NCBI GenBank assembly: GCA_944390015.1
Contig: CALXOL010000012.1
Coordinates: forward strand, 1 to 64,000
DNA from: an uncultured Spirochaetaceae bacterium
GTDB taxonomy: Bacteria > Spirochaetota > Spirochaetia > Sphaerochaetales > Sphaerochaetaceae
Direction of reading: 5' to 3'
Length of the DNA stretch: 64,000 bases
Shown one piece after another: positions 42,370 to 50,985 of this stretch (its first letter is position 1; every line of letters starts with the position of its first letter). Made by a program: the position numbers and the translations under genes. A model generated the notes under the pieces. The model worked only from the letters and a program-made list of their open reading frames with translations, was not told the DNA's origin and searched no databases.

Positions 42370-42407
42370 TAATGAACTGTAATGAACGATAATGGACAGT
42401 AATGGAC
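42370..42407. repeat. four tandem TAATGRAC repeats with 10-bp period
   Basis: TAATGAAC at 42370 and 42380, then TAATGGAC at 42390 and 42400, each separated by two bases. Exact helical-turn phasing suggests cooperative protein binding. It lies 30 bp upstream of the small-RNA promoter and 1.7 kb from attR; regulator, Xis or integrase binding are all possible. Confidence 0.7.
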
Positions 42408-42450
42408 AAAAAAAGAGCTGCACCTCACCTACCACAGATCATGCAGCTCT
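42407..42450 (-). terminator. terminator after yjcQ-like gene
   Basis: AGAGCTGCA (42414..42422) pairs with TGCAGCTCT (42442..42450), followed on the minus strand by seven T. A second hairpin, AGAGGCA/TGCCTCT (42464..42500), lies between it and the yjcQ stop. Confidence 0.7.
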
Positions 42451-42520
42451 ACAAAATACCTAAAGAGGCATCTATGTCATTCTAACACATGGGTGCCTCT
42501 GAGAAAAGGAGGCAAATTTG

Positions 42521-42862
42521 TCATACAAAAGGATTGATTTCTTTCATATCTTTGAGAAGCTTTTTAGCTTTAGCCAGAAGATTGTTATCCAAGAGATAGC
42601 CTATACCATCTGGAGTAATTTTCATGTACTCAAGACCTACGATTTCAGGGTAATCCCCTATTCCATATGCCACGTCTATTCCTTCAATGAAACCCTGTTT
42701 CCACATATGCTCGATTATATAGGTCCAATATCCCTTTTTGATATCAAGCATTGGGCTATCATGGGCAATCAATCTAACATCGATCTTCTCATCTTCCTTG
42801 AGACGAGCATAAAGGTAAGCAAGTATTTTGTAGACAATAACGTAGTAATCATCTTTAGCCAT
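42521..42862 (-). CDS. YjcQ family protein
   Basis: A 113-aa winged-helix-like protein. AKDDYYVIVYKILAYLYARL, YWTYIIEHMWKQGFIEGIDV and ITPDGIGYLLDNNLLAKAKK match the YjcQ family, found in phages and Gram-positive bacteria. It is divergent from the integrase over only 35 bp, so the two probably share control signals, and it ends at a strong terminator. A regulatory role is likely but unproven. Confidence 0.8.
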   Translation of the reverse strand: MAKDDYYVIVYKILAYLYARLKEDEKIDVRLIAHDSPMLDIKKGYWTYIIEHMWKQGFIEGIDVAYGIGDYPEIVGLEYMKITPDGIGYLLDNNLLAKAKKLLKDMKEINPFV

Positions 42863-42897
42863 ATGAATATTCTAGCATCAGGAAGGAGGTGTTAACA

Positions 42898-43980
42898 ATG
42901 GCGGTATTCAAGGACAGCTATACGCAATCATGGGCTTGCAAGTTCCGCTATAAGAACTGGCAGGGAGAAACGAAACAGCATAAGAAAACAGGCTTTAAAA
43001 CCCAGAGGGAGGCCAAGGAGTATGAGAAGGCATTCCTGGACAAGCAGCAGAACAACTGCGATATGACATTCAACTCCCTTTTCCTGTATTATATCGACGA
43101 CTGCCAGGCAAGAATGAAGCCGACAACGGTAAGTAACAAGGAATCGAATTTCAAAACCGCAATCCTTCCCTACTTCGGGGAGAAGCGGATCAATGAGATC
43201 ACTCCGGCCGACATCAGACAGTGGCAAACGGAACTGATAAAGAACGGTACCTATAAGAACTCAACCCTCAGAAAGACACACAAGCAGCTATCGGCAATTT
43301 TCAATTTCGCAATAAAGGTATACGGGTTGAAACAGAATCCCTGCACGGTTGTAGGAAATATCAAGAGCACTAAGTCTGAGGAAATGGAATTCTGGACGCT
43401 GGATGAATTCAACCGGTTCATGCAGGCTATTTCGGGAATGATTGATAAAGAGGCTTTTTTCCTTCTCCTGTTTTATTCAGGAATGCGCATAGGAGAAGCA
43501 TGCGCCCTGACTTTTTCCGATTTTGATTTCCTGAACAACACGGTATCGATAAACAAGAACTATGTCGTCGTGAAAGGAACGGCCTACATCTACGGTACGA
43601 AAACGAAGAAGAGCACCAGAACGATAAGGATGCCCAGAATCGTCATGGAGAAGATAAAAGAGTATTCTTCCCATATTTATGGACTGAATGCGTTTACGAG
43701 GCTTTTTGACCGCTCTGAATCGAAATACAGGGAGTGTCTGAAGAGGTACAGCGTGAAAGCACACGTTAAAATGATAAGAATCCATGATCTGAGGCATTCT
43801 CACGCCTCCCTGCTGATCAATATGGGAATCCCTGTGAAACAGATATCAGAAAGATTAGGCCATGATGATGTGACGATTACACTCAGCACATATTCCCACA
43901 TGTACAAGGAAAAAGAAGAGGAGCTCGTATCGGAGCTGGATAAAATCGCAGAGACTTCAATAAAAATAAAACCAGCTTAA
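42898..43980 (+). CDS. int: tyrosine recombinase, phage integrase
   Basis: ATG 42898 follows GGAAGGAGGTG, giving 360 aa. The N terminus (FKDSYTQSWACKFRYKNWQG) is an AP2-like arm-binding domain; a SAM-like core-binding domain (about 60-160) follows. The catalytic domain has Arg in YSGMRIGEACALTF, the HDLRHSHASLL box (His-x-x-Arg), LGHDDVTITLSTYSHMY with His/Asp and the nucleophile Tyr. It lies next to attR and acts on the tRNA-Glu site. Confidence 0.95.
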   Translation: MAVFKDSYTQSWACKFRYKNWQGETKQHKKTGFKTQREAKEYEKAFLDKQQNNCDMTFNSLFLYYIDDCQARMKPTTVSNKESNFKTAILPYFGEKRINEITPADIRQWQTELIKNGTYKNSTLRKTHKQLSAIFNFAIKVYGLKQNPCTVVGNIKSTKSEEMEFWTLDEFNRFMQAISGMIDKEAFFLLLFYSGMRIGEACALTFSDFDFLNNTVSINKNYVVVKGTAYIYGTKTKKSTRTIRMPRIVMEKIKEYSSHIYGLNAFTRLFDRSESKYRECLKRYSVKAHVKMIRIHDLRHSHASLLINMGIPVKQISERLGHDDVTITLSTYSHMYKEKEEELVSELDKIAETSIKIKPA

Positions 43981-43991
43981 AAATGCAGTTA

Positions 43992-44011
43992 TTTGGTACA
44001 GAAATGGTACA
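43992..44011. repeat. arm-type integrase site candidate, right
   Basis: The 20-mer TTTGGTACAGAAATGGTACA, same sequence and orientation as 7146..7165, just after the integrase stop codon. Confidence 0.6.
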
Positions 44012-44026
44012 GAGCTAAGAAAATAA

Positions 44027-44064
44027 AAAAGCCTAACTCCTATGTTTAAAAGAGTTAGGCGATT
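44027..44064. terminator. prophage-supplied bidirectional terminator at attR
   Basis: GCCTAACTC (44031..44039) and GAGTTAGGC (44052..44060). On the minus strand six T follow, so it ends the tRNA-Gln/tRNA-Glu transcript whose own terminator was displaced to 7005. On the plus strand ATTTTCTTT follows, so it can also end the integrase transcript. Confidence 0.8.
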
Positions 44065-44069
44065 TTCTT

Positions 44070-44085
44070 TATAGTTCCTAGGGGA
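44070..44085. other. attR core
   Basis: The same 16 bp as attL (7032..7047), covering the last 14 nt of the intact tRNA-Glu and two bases beyond. Confidence 0.9.
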
Positions 44086-44143
44086 ATCGAACCCCTATTT
44101 AGAGACTGAGAATCTCCTGTCCTAACCATTAGACGAAGGAACC
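44072..44143 (-). tRNA. tRNA-Glu (anticodon CTC), integration site
   Basis: Cloverleaf with acceptor GGTTCCT/AGGAACT, D-arm GTC...GGAC, anticodon stem GGAGA/TCTCT closing TTCTCAG, and T-arm AGGGG/CCCCT around TTCGATT. The anticodon is CTC. The 3' end is supplied by the att core, so the tRNA remains functional after insertion. Confidence 0.95.
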
Positions 44144-44151
44144 GCAATCAG

Positions 44152-44222
44152 CTGGGATGGAGGGATTCGAACCCCCAAAGGCAGAACCAGAATCTGCAGT
44201 GTTACCATTACACTACATCCCA
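44152..44222 (-). tRNA. tRNA-Gln (anticodon CTG)
   Basis: Acceptor TGGGATG/CATCCCA; anticodon stem GCAGA/TCTGC closing TTCTGGT; T-arm GGGGG...CCCTC with TTCGAAT. The anticodon CTG reads CAG. It is eight bases upstream of tRNA-Glu, in one transcript. Confidence 0.95.
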
Positions 44223-44272
44223 AGGACACTCAGGTATCCTAAAGAAAAAAGGATAACCTGTCAATAGCTATT

Positions 44273-45286
44273 TTAAAATTTTTTAAATGCACTTACTCTT
44301 GCACTAGCTGTTACGTCCGGCCCATCCTTATAACCATCCTTAAAATAGTTGTAAGCAAGACCTGCAACCATCGCACCATTGTCGGTACATAACTTCAAAG
44401 AGGGGAATGTAACGGTATAGCCACCCTTCTCCAGTTCCTTGAGTTCTTTTCTCAAAAGAGAATTCGCAGCAACACCACCACCTGCACTGACTCTCTTTAA
44501 ACCAGTATCCTTAAGGGCAAGACGCACCCTTTTCATCAGGATGTTAACAGCCTGACGCTGAAACGATGCGGCTATGTTCTCTTTCGTATCCTCACATCCT
44601 GGATTCAAGAACCTGTCCTTCTGGTTTATTACTGCTGTCTTAAGACCTGAGTAACTCATATCGTAAGGGTGCTTATCCCTATCCATCGTGGGACCGGGGA
44701 AAGCAAATGCATTAGCATCCCCATTCTGACTGAGCCTGTCTATTACAACCCCACCTGGATAACCAAGATCATAGAACTTCGCAACCTTATCAAACGCCTC
44801 TCCGATTGCATCATCAATCGTGGTACCAAGCACATCAACGTCATCATAGCTGTTGACTTTGCATATTACAGTATGCCCACCTGAGACGAGAACACCTAAA
44901 TACGGGTATTCAAGAGGATTCTCAATCTGTGATGCGAAAAGATGAGCTCTTATATGATCTATTCCAAAATAAGGAATTCCAAGTGTAGATGCAAAGCACT
45001 TGGCGAAATTAACGCCTACAAGAAGAGAGCCAAGAAGTCCCGGCCTATTCGTAAAAGCCACGGCATCGAGATCCTCTTTCGTTATTCCCGCCTTGCTGAT
45101 TGCGGCATCTACAACCTGCTCAATCCACTCCGTATGCAGTCTGGATGCAAGCTCAGGTACGACCCCCTGATACGGCTTATGTAATTCTATCTGTGTTGCG
45201 ATGACATTGCTTAATATCTCTTTAGCATCCACTACGACCGCAGCGGAGCATTCATCACAGCTCGTCTCTATTCCTAAAATCGTCAT
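44273..45286 (-). CDS. tsaD: tRNA N6-adenosine threonylcarbamoyltransferase
   Basis: TsaD transfers threonylcarbamoyl to A37 of tRNAs reading ANN codons. The 337-aa length is typical. Motifs: ILGIETSCDECSAAVV at the N terminus, the metal-binding GIDHIRAHLFAS (His-x3-His), YLGVLVSGGHTVI, and the C-terminal RVSAGGGVAANSLLRKEL with CTDNGAMVAGLAY. It overlaps the short upstream gene by four bases. Its genomic neighbourhood with several tRNA genes is coincidental or co-regulated. Confidence 0.97.
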   Translation of the reverse strand: MTILGIETSCDECSAAVVVDAKEILSNVIATQIELHKPYQGVVPELASRLHTEWIEQVVDAAISKAGITKEDLDAVAFTNRPGLLGSLLVGVNFAKCFASTLGIPYFGIDHIRAHLFASQIENPLEYPYLGVLVSGGHTVICKVNSYDDVDVLGTTIDDAIGEAFDKVAKFYDLGYPGGVVIDRLSQNGDANAFAFPGPTMDRDKHPYDMSYSGLKTAVINQKDRFLNPGCEDTKENIAASFQRQAVNILMKRVRLALKDTGLKRVSAGGGVAANSLLRKELKELEKGGYTVTFPSLKLCTDNGAMVAGLAYNYFKDGYKDGPDVTASARVSAFKKF

Positions 45287-45540
45287 TGTATCAACTGCCT
45301 ACCCATCATCATGGCGATATAATTCTGATAGGATGCGTTATAGCTATCCTCAAAGAACTTCTCAATCCTTTTGAAATCCATATTATCGAACATGTAATTA
45401 AAGACATCCTCAGACCAGGTAAGCCCTACCTCGGCCCCAGGCCCGTTCGTAACTCTCTTCTTATCTATTGAGAGAACGACGGCATTATCTGCACTGAAAT
45501 CAGTTAACGGGTTTTCCCATTCCTCTCCAAAGTAATCCAT
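45283..45540 (-). CDS. conserved-looking small protein, unknown
   Basis: ATG 45540 follows GGGAGGCACG; 85 aa. Acidic/aromatic sequence (DYFGEEWENPLTDFSADNAV, LTWSEDVFNYMFDNMDFKRI, FFEDSYNASYQNYIAMMMGR) with no recognised family. Its stop overlaps the tsaD start, so the pair is probably an operon. The function is unknown. Confidence 0.6.
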   Translation of the reverse strand: MDYFGEEWENPLTDFSADNAVVLSIDKKRVTNGPGAEVGLTWSEDVFNYMFDNMDFKRIEKFFEDSYNASYQNYIAMMMGRQLIQ

Positions 45541-45602
45541 TTTCGTGCCTCCCAATTCCTCTACCTATAATATAGCTTATTTTGGGCTTATGACAAATAC
45601 CA

Positions 45603-45638
45603 AAGAAAAAAAGAAAAGCTAAGTCAGACGACTTAGCT
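45603..45638 (-). terminator. terminator of tRNA-Thr
   Basis: AGCTAAGTC/GACTTAGCT around AGAC, followed on the minus strand by TTTCTTTTTTT; begins five bases after the tRNA 3' end. Confidence 0.9.
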
Positions 45639-45642
45639 CTCG

Positions 45643-45714
45643 AGCCAAAGATGGGAGTCGAACCCGCGACCTGCTCATTACGAGTGAGCTGCTCTACCAC
45701 TGAGCTACTTTGGC
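45643..45714 (-). tRNA. tRNA-Thr (anticodon CGT)
   Basis: Acceptor GCCAAAG/CTTTGGC; D-arm GCTC...GAGC; anticodon stem GCTCA/TGAGC closing CTCGTAA; T-arm CGCGGG with TTCGACT. The anticodon CGT reads ACG. Confidence 0.95.
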
Positions 45715-45742
45715 GTACCTAGAAAATATACTAAAAAGCTAA

Positions 45743-46579
45743 TTAGATTTCAACATCTTTTTCACTTTTTTCGCTCTCTTCTTCAAATAGTGACAGTTTA
45801 TATACAACGAAAAATCCTATTACAAAAAGAATTATTGCAATTAAGATTCCTATTCCAGAAGGTAGTCCTGGATAGATCTCCTTGATAGAACCAAGAAGAA
45901 AACCAAGAATCATCATGTATGTTATCTTAGGATAACGGGACATTGCGATCTCAAGAATCTTAGTAAGAGCAAGTATTCCAACCAATAGGCCAAGGACAAT
46001 GGGAATCAATAGAGTAAACTGGTTATTCGATAAAGCCTCGATAATCGGCTCATAAAGTCCAAGTACAAGTAGAAGATAGCTCGTGCTTATTCCTGGAAGA
46101 ACGAGACCGACAGATACAAGAATACCTCCAAAGACCTGGATAAGAATATCAAAAAAACCTGAATCCAATGATGGATTGAATATACCCTCAGGAATCAACT
46201 CAATCGAGAAAACAAGTATAATACCCAATATGACACATACAAGGCTTTTTAAATCAAAGCCCTCAGAGTGGGCTTTTCTCACCATCATCGGAATAGTTCC
46301 ACATACTGCTCCAAGAAAGAGATACATTATTATCAGAGCATAACGGTTTATTAGAATCTCAAGGGGACGAGCGACAATAACGATACCAGCGAGTGCTGCA
46401 AGAACGAAAACGGAGAGATATTTCAGGCTTTCAAGAAATGTCTTTCTTGAGAAAAGAGATGGAATTGATGATATAAGCCGGTCATACTCACCTAGTATCA
46501 TGGCCATCGAACCACCAGATACTCCGGGTATCATCATGCTCGAACCTACTATGAATCCTTTAACGATTGTTTTAAGCAT
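45743..46579 (-). CDS. popT: DUF368 undecaprenyl-phosphate translocase
   Basis: ATG 46579 gives 278 aa. Eight or so membrane helices and the DUF368 signature KGFIVGSSMMIPGVSGGSMA with a second GGILVSVGLVLPGISTSYLL loop are visible. The family (PopT) returns undecaprenyl phosphate across the inner membrane for wall and polysaccharide synthesis. The C terminus is acidic. It stands alone after the ppdK terminator. Confidence 0.85.
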   Translation of the reverse strand: MLKTIVKGFIVGSSMMIPGVSGGSMAMILGEYDRLISSIPSLFSRKTFLESLKYLSVFVLAALAGIVIVARPLEILINRYALIIMYLFLGAVCGTIPMMVRKAHSEGFDLKSLVCVILGIILVFSIELIPEGIFNPSLDSGFFDILIQVFGGILVSVGLVLPGISTSYLLLVLGLYEPIIEALSNNQFTLLIPIVLGLLVGILALTKILEIAMSRYPKITYMMILGFLLGSIKEIYPGLPSGIGILIAIILFVIGFFVVYKLSLFEEESEKSEKDVEI

Positions 46580-46593
46580 AAAGACAATATACA

Positions 46594-46624
46594 AAAAGAA
46601 AAGGAAGCCGTGAAGCTCCCTTTT
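46594..46624 (-). terminator. terminator of ppdK
   Basis: On the minus strand AAGGGAGC pairs with GGCTTCCTT around TTCAC, followed by TTCTTTTTG; about 14 bases after the ppdK stop. Confidence 0.7.
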
Positions 46625-46637
46625 CCTTGTTTAGCGT

Positions 46638-49346
46638 TTATTTTCCCTGTGCGATAGCCGCCTGAGCCGCAGCAAGACGCGCAATTGGCACTCTGAAAGG
46701 TGAACATGAGACATAGTTCAGTCCGATTGACTGACAGAATGCAATCGACTTAGGATCCCCTCCATGCTCTCCGCAAATGCCAAGCTTGATATCAGGGCGT
46801 ACTGAGCGTCCGAGCTCTGCTGCGATTTTAACCATCTTACCTACTCCATCCACATCGATTGAAGCGAACGGATCGTAATCATAGAACTGCTTATCAGGAT
46901 CATTTACGTAATGTCCGAGGAAGGAAGCGGCATCATCACGGCTGAAACCACATGTCATCTGAGTCAGGTCATTCGTTCCGAACGAGAAGAACTCAGCCTC
47001 ACGAGCGATCTCATCAGCAGTGATTGCGGCACGTGGAACCTCGATCATAGTACCGATCTTGTATTCGATCTTCATTCCCTGCTCGCTGAATACCTCTTCA
47101 ATCGTCTCCTGAGCTTTCTGCTTACAGAAGTTGAACTCCTTATAGATACCTACAAGAGGAATCATGATCTCAGGATGGACATCGATTCCCTTCCTCTTAG
47201 TATCGATAGCAGCCTCGATAATAGCCCTAACCTGCATCTTGAGGATTTCCGGATATACGATTGCAAGACGGCAACCACGGAAACCGAGCATCGGGTTGAA
47301 CTCATGTAGACTGTTGATCTTCTGGGCAATCTCCTCAAGGCTTATTCCCATGGTAAGAGCCATCTCATGACGGCTTGTATGGTCATTTGGTAGGAATTCG
47401 TGAAGTGGTGGATCAAGTAGGCGAATTGTGACAGGAAGCCCGTTAAGAGCCTCAAATATGCCAGCAAAATCCTCCCTCTGCATTGGAAGAAGCTCTGAAA
47501 GTGCATTCTCCCTATCCTTGGTATTGCTTGCAAGAATCATCTTACGCATGCTGATGATTCTCTTGCCACCAAAGAACATATGCTCCGTCCTACAAAGGCC
47601 GACACCCTCTGCTCCGAGCTGGACTGCATGACGTGCATCCTGCGGAGTATCGGCATTCGTCCTTACACCCATTGTCTTGAATTCATTAACGTAGCCCATG
47701 AACTTCTTATAGTTCTGGAAGAGAAGCGACTCTGATTCCCTCATGCTTCCCTCAAGAACCTGCATGATCTCACTTGGTTTTACAGGAATCTTCTGTGCAT
47801 AGACGGCACCTGTGAATCCATCGATTGCCATGTAATCCCCTTCAGAGAGGATCTGTCCATTAACTTCAAGAGTCTTCTTAATCTCATCGACGTGAATCTC
47901 TCCGCATCCCGAGACACAAGGGCAGCCCATTCCGCGTGCGACTACGGCTGCATGGCTGGTCATACCTCCACGGCATGTTACGATACCGCGGCTAACTGCC
48001 ATTCCACCGATATCCTCAGGACTTGTCTCAACACGTACAAGAAGAACATCCTTACCTTCAGAAGCGGCTTTCTCAGCGTCCTTTGCCGTAAAATAAATCT
48101 GACCGCATGCGCCTCCTGGACTTGCATTAAGGCCGTGTGTTGCCTCTTTGCATGCGAGATCACGGATGATCTTGTTATCGAGAATAGGAGCAAAGAGCTT
48201 GCTGAATTCCCCTGCAGGAACCCTGGAAACGGCTGTCTTCTTATCGATAAGCCCCTCTTCTACCATCTCAACCTGGCTTCTGAGCCAGCTGAAGATAGTT
48301 CTCTTTCCATTTCTTGTCTGGAGCATGTAGAGCTTTCCTTCCTGGATTGTGAACTCAAGATCCTGCATATCCTTATAATGCTTTTCAAGAATGCTCCTGA
48401 TATTTACAAGCTGCTCATATGCATCTGGGTTTACATTCCTGAGCGTATCTATGGACTGAGGGGTCCTAATCCCTGCTACAACGTCCTCACCCTGTGCATT
48501 CATCAGGTATTCACCAAAGAACTTATTCTCACCGGTTGAAGGATCACGAGTGAAAGCAACACCTGTTCCACTTGTCTCGCCCATGTTACCGAAAACCATG
48601 CACTGTACGTTTACAGCAGTTCCGAGAAGTCCCCTGATATCATTCATGAGACGGTACTTAATTGCCCTGTCATTGTTCCAGCTTTTAAATACTGCATCTA
48701 TTGCCTTGAAAAGCTGGTACTCAGGATCGGTTGGGAAGTCCTCGCCTGTAGCCTTCTTATACATGATCTTATAACGCTTAATCACTTCCTTGAGCATATC
48801 GACCGTAAGCTCATTATCGAAATGAATCCCGTTCTCATCCTTCACGCTCTGCAATATGAATTCGAACTTAGCATGCTCTACGCCCATTACTACATCACCG
48901 AACATCTGGATGAACCTGCGATAGCTGTCCCATGCAAAGCGCTCATTTCCCGTCTTCTTGATAAGAGCCTCAAGGCTGTCAGGATTAAGACCGAGATTAA
49001 GAACAGTATCCATCATTCCAGGCATGGACTGAGCCGCACCGCTTCTGACGGAAACAAGTAGAGGATTCTCCTTGTCTCCAAGCTTTGCTCCCTGAAGATC
49101 CTCAAGCTTCTTGAGATTGCCAAGAACCTCTTCCCTCATTCCCTCAGGATAGCCGCCACCTGTCTTGTCGAAGAATGCACAAGCCTCAGTGGTAATCGTA
49201 AAGCCAGGAGGCACTGGAAGCCCTATACTCGTCATGTCCGCAAGATTAGCACCCTTTCCCCCAAGGAGGGCTTTCATATCAGCAGAACCCTCTGCTTTTC
49301 CCCCTCCGAAAAAGTAAACGTATTTCTTTTTTTCTGATTTAGCCAT
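46638..49346 (-). CDS. ppdK: pyruvate, phosphate dikinase
   Basis: ATG 49346 follows GAGGTGAAA, giving 902 aa, the usual length. PPDK interconverts pyruvate + ATP + Pi and PEP + AMP + PPi, a glycolytic step in many anaerobes. N-terminal ATP-grasp: KALLGGKGANLADMTSIGLP. Central phosphohistidine domain: GGMTSHAAVVARGMGCPCVS. C-terminal PEP/pyruvate barrel: GVGLCRTEHMF, PLVGIYKEFNF and FSFGTNDLTQMTCGFSRDD. A stand-alone gene with its own terminator. Confidence 0.97.
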   Translation of the reverse strand: MAKSEKKKYVYFFGGGKAEGSADMKALLGGKGANLADMTSIGLPVPPGFTITTEACAFFDKTGGGYPEGMREEVLGNLKKLEDLQGAKLGDKENPLLVSVRSGAAQSMPGMMDTVLNLGLNPDSLEALIKKTGNERFAWDSYRRFIQMFGDVVMGVEHAKFEFILQSVKDENGIHFDNELTVDMLKEVIKRYKIMYKKATGEDFPTDPEYQLFKAIDAVFKSWNNDRAIKYRLMNDIRGLLGTAVNVQCMVFGNMGETSGTGVAFTRDPSTGENKFFGEYLMNAQGEDVVAGIRTPQSIDTLRNVNPDAYEQLVNIRSILEKHYKDMQDLEFTIQEGKLYMLQTRNGKRTIFSWLRSQVEMVEEGLIDKKTAVSRVPAGEFSKLFAPILDNKIIRDLACKEATHGLNASPGGACGQIYFTAKDAEKAASEGKDVLLVRVETSPEDIGGMAVSRGIVTCRGGMTSHAAVVARGMGCPCVSGCGEIHVDEIKKTLEVNGQILSEGDYMAIDGFTGAVYAQKIPVKPSEIMQVLEGSMRESESLLFQNYKKFMGYVNEFKTMGVRTNADTPQDARHAVQLGAEGVGLCRTEHMFFGGKRIISMRKMILASNTKDRENALSELLPMQREDFAGIFEALNGLPVTIRLLDPPLHEFLPNDHTSRHEMALTMGISLEEIAQKINSLHEFNPMLGFRGCRLAIVYPEILKMQVRAIIEAAIDTKRKGIDVHPEIMIPLVGIYKEFNFCKQKAQETIEEVFSEQGMKIEYKIGTMIEVPRAAITADEIAREAEFFSFGTNDLTQMTCGFSRDDAASFLGHYVNDPDKQFYDYDPFASIDVDGVGKMVKIAAELGRSVRPDIKLGICGEHGGDPKSIAFCQSIGLNYVSCSPFRVPIARLAAAQAAIAQGK

Positions 49347-49505
49347 TTTCACCTCACTATAAAATGCTTTTATGAGATTACCATTTAAAACAGCTTAACA
49401 CAACCTAAAAAGAATAATTAGTTATATTATAAGATAATATTATTCAAAATTGAAACGAGGTTTCATTTTTGCATATCGTTTTAATGCATATTTTCACTAA
49501 AATAT

Positions 49506-49538
49506 AAAAACCCTTCAAATCGTTTCCAACTTGAAGGG
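49506..49538 (-). terminator. terminator of the sigma factor gene
   Basis: CCCTTCAA/TTGAAGGG (49511..49518 with 49531..49538), followed on the minus strand by TTTTTAT. Confidence 0.85.
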
Positions 49539-49558
49539 AGAAAAAAATTCTATTTCAG

Positions 49559-50431
49559 TCATGCGACGGTGTAGCAATCAAGCGCTCTGCCCTCGCTGTT
49601 ATCTCTCAACTTCTCCAAAGAGCGCTTCTCAATCTGCCTAATCCTCTCCTTTGTAAGACCGAATTTCATTCCGATTTCCTTCAAACTCATTGGCTTTGAA
49701 CCGTCAAGTCCGTAACGCATGGTAAGAATCATCCTCTCTTTCTCATTTAGCGTCATAAGAAGTGAGTGAACCTCTGCCTTGAGGGACTCACCTACGACCT
49801 CAGCCTCCGGACCAGAGGAAGGATCCTCAATGAATTCAGAGAATGTGGAGGAAGAGTCGTCATCACTTTTGATTGCAGAATCAAGATTGACCATATCCTG
49901 ACTTATCGAAAGAAGATCTTTTACAAGAGTCTCATCAAGACCCGTCTTCTCGCTTATGAGATGAAGATCGTTTGGATCTCCTGCACTCTCATGTAGAATC
50001 TCACCCTGGGCCTTCTGAATCTGCATGAGTTCATTTGCCCTGTTAAGTGGAAGACGTACAGCTCTGGCTTTCTCACTTAAAGCTTTCATGATGGACTGTC
50101 TTATCCACCAAACCGCATATGAGATGAAATGATAGCCCTTCTCAGGTTCAAACTTCTCAAGAGCCGTAATCAGACCGATGTTACCTTCATTTATCAAATC
50201 GGATAGGGCCATGCCCTGTCCCTTATATTTCTTTGCTACGGAGACAACGAAACGGAGGTTTGCATTAATGATCCTGTCAAATGCCTTCTTATCCCCATTC
50301 TTAGCCTTCAATGCAAGCTCATACTCCTCTTCATAGCTGAGCATGGGAATCTTATTAATCTGCTCCAGATAAATTGATAGTACTTCGTTATCAGCATCCA
50401 TGTAAGCAGCGTTTGCTATTTCTTTTGACAT
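49559..50431 (-). CDS. sigma-70 family RNA polymerase sigma factor (RpoD/RpoS type)
   Basis: ATG 50431 follows GTAGGAGAAA, giving 290 aa; the extra upstream codons are not needed. Region 1.2 (YLEQINKIPMLSYEEEYELA), region 2 (NLRFVVSVAKKYKGQGMALS, DLINEGNIGLITALEKFEPE, FISYAVWWIRQSIMKALSEK), region 3 and region 4.2 (SLKEIGMKFGLTKERIRQIE) are complete. It lacks region 1.1 and the large insert of the housekeeping RpoD, so it may be a group 2 factor or a compact primary sigma. Confidence 0.88.
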   Translation of the reverse strand: MSKEIANAAYMDADNEVLSIYLEQINKIPMLSYEEEYELALKAKNGDKKAFDRIINANLRFVVSVAKKYKGQGMALSDLINEGNIGLITALEKFEPEKGYHFISYAVWWIRQSIMKALSEKARAVRLPLNRANELMQIQKAQGEILHESAGDPNDLHLISEKTGLDETLVKDLLSISQDMVNLDSAIKSDDDSSSTFSEFIEDPSSGPEAEVVGESLKAEVHSLLMTLNEKERMILTMRYGLDGSKPMSLKEIGMKFGLTKERIRQIEKRSLEKLRDNSEGRALDCYTVA

Positions 50432-50595
50432 TTTGTTTTCTCCTACATACCTATTAAAGCAAGAACCATGCCAAAAACTTAAAAACCAATACAATTATTT
50501 ATATTAAAAAGAAATAACAATTTTAAAACATTATGAAGATTAAATATGTTAAGTTGCATTTTGACACAATGAAACAAATAATATTCAAAATTGAG

Positions 50596-50985
50596 TTATT
50601 TTGACACTATAAGGGGTAAATCCTGAAACGCTGTGTCATTTTGAACCGGGAATATGATTTTTACTGACATCAAAAGCCTGAATCGTCCCCTATCGTTCTT
50701 AATAAAAGGATTATTACGACAGGATGAGAGGAAATCCTCATAGGCTGAATAGATTAAATCACTAATCATATCCCCCTCTGGCAATGAGAGGAAGAAACTC
50801 TTCTTCTCCTTCAGATACTTAATAAGCTGAGATCGGTAGAAAAGCAGGAAATCAAGACATGAGTGATTTAGAGAAAGACGGTCAAGCAGAGCATCGCAAT
50901 ATAAATCGAAGGCGTTAAGCACATCCCCATGCATCACGCATCTTTCCGCTTCTCTGAATGTCTTTCCACTCTCCTCGAATCCCAT
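50596..50985 (-). CDS. unknown helical protein
   Basis: A 129-aa protein. An N-terminal helical hairpin (SGKTFREAERCVMHGDVLNA, FDLYCDALLDRLSLNHSCLD) resembles a TPR-like unit. Charged centre, then a hydrophobic C terminus (RLLMSVKIIFPVQNDTAFQD). No family is recognised; it is located between the sigma factor and groES in its own AT-rich gaps. Confidence 0.5.
   Translation of the reverse strand: MGFEESGKTFREAERCVMHGDVLNAFDLYCDALLDRLSLNHSCLDFLLFYRSQLIKYLKEKKSFFLSLPEGDMISDLIYSAYEDFLSSCRNNPFIKNDRGRFRLLMSVKIIFPVQNDTAFQDLPLIVSK

Larger units (their letters stand above)
7032..44085. mobile_element. temperate siphovirus-type prophage integrated at tRNA-Glu
   Basis: Bounded by the 16-bp att repeats. 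The content covers a whole temperate phage: integrase, CI/Cro switch, recombination and replication genes, HK97-type packaging and capsid genes, a long-tail module with tape measure and G/GT frameshift, fibres and lysis genes. No essential structural gene is visibly broken, so it may be inducible. The absence of a recognisable endolysin is the main gap. The rightward CI-exonuclease-HEPN segment looks more AT-rich than the leftward operon. Confidence 0.95.

Noticed and set aside
49450-49475. TGAAAC/GTTTCA hairpin between ppdK and the sigma factor gene
   Set aside because: Short AT-rich stem in a very AT-rich gap, likely by chance; the clear terminator is at 49506..49538.
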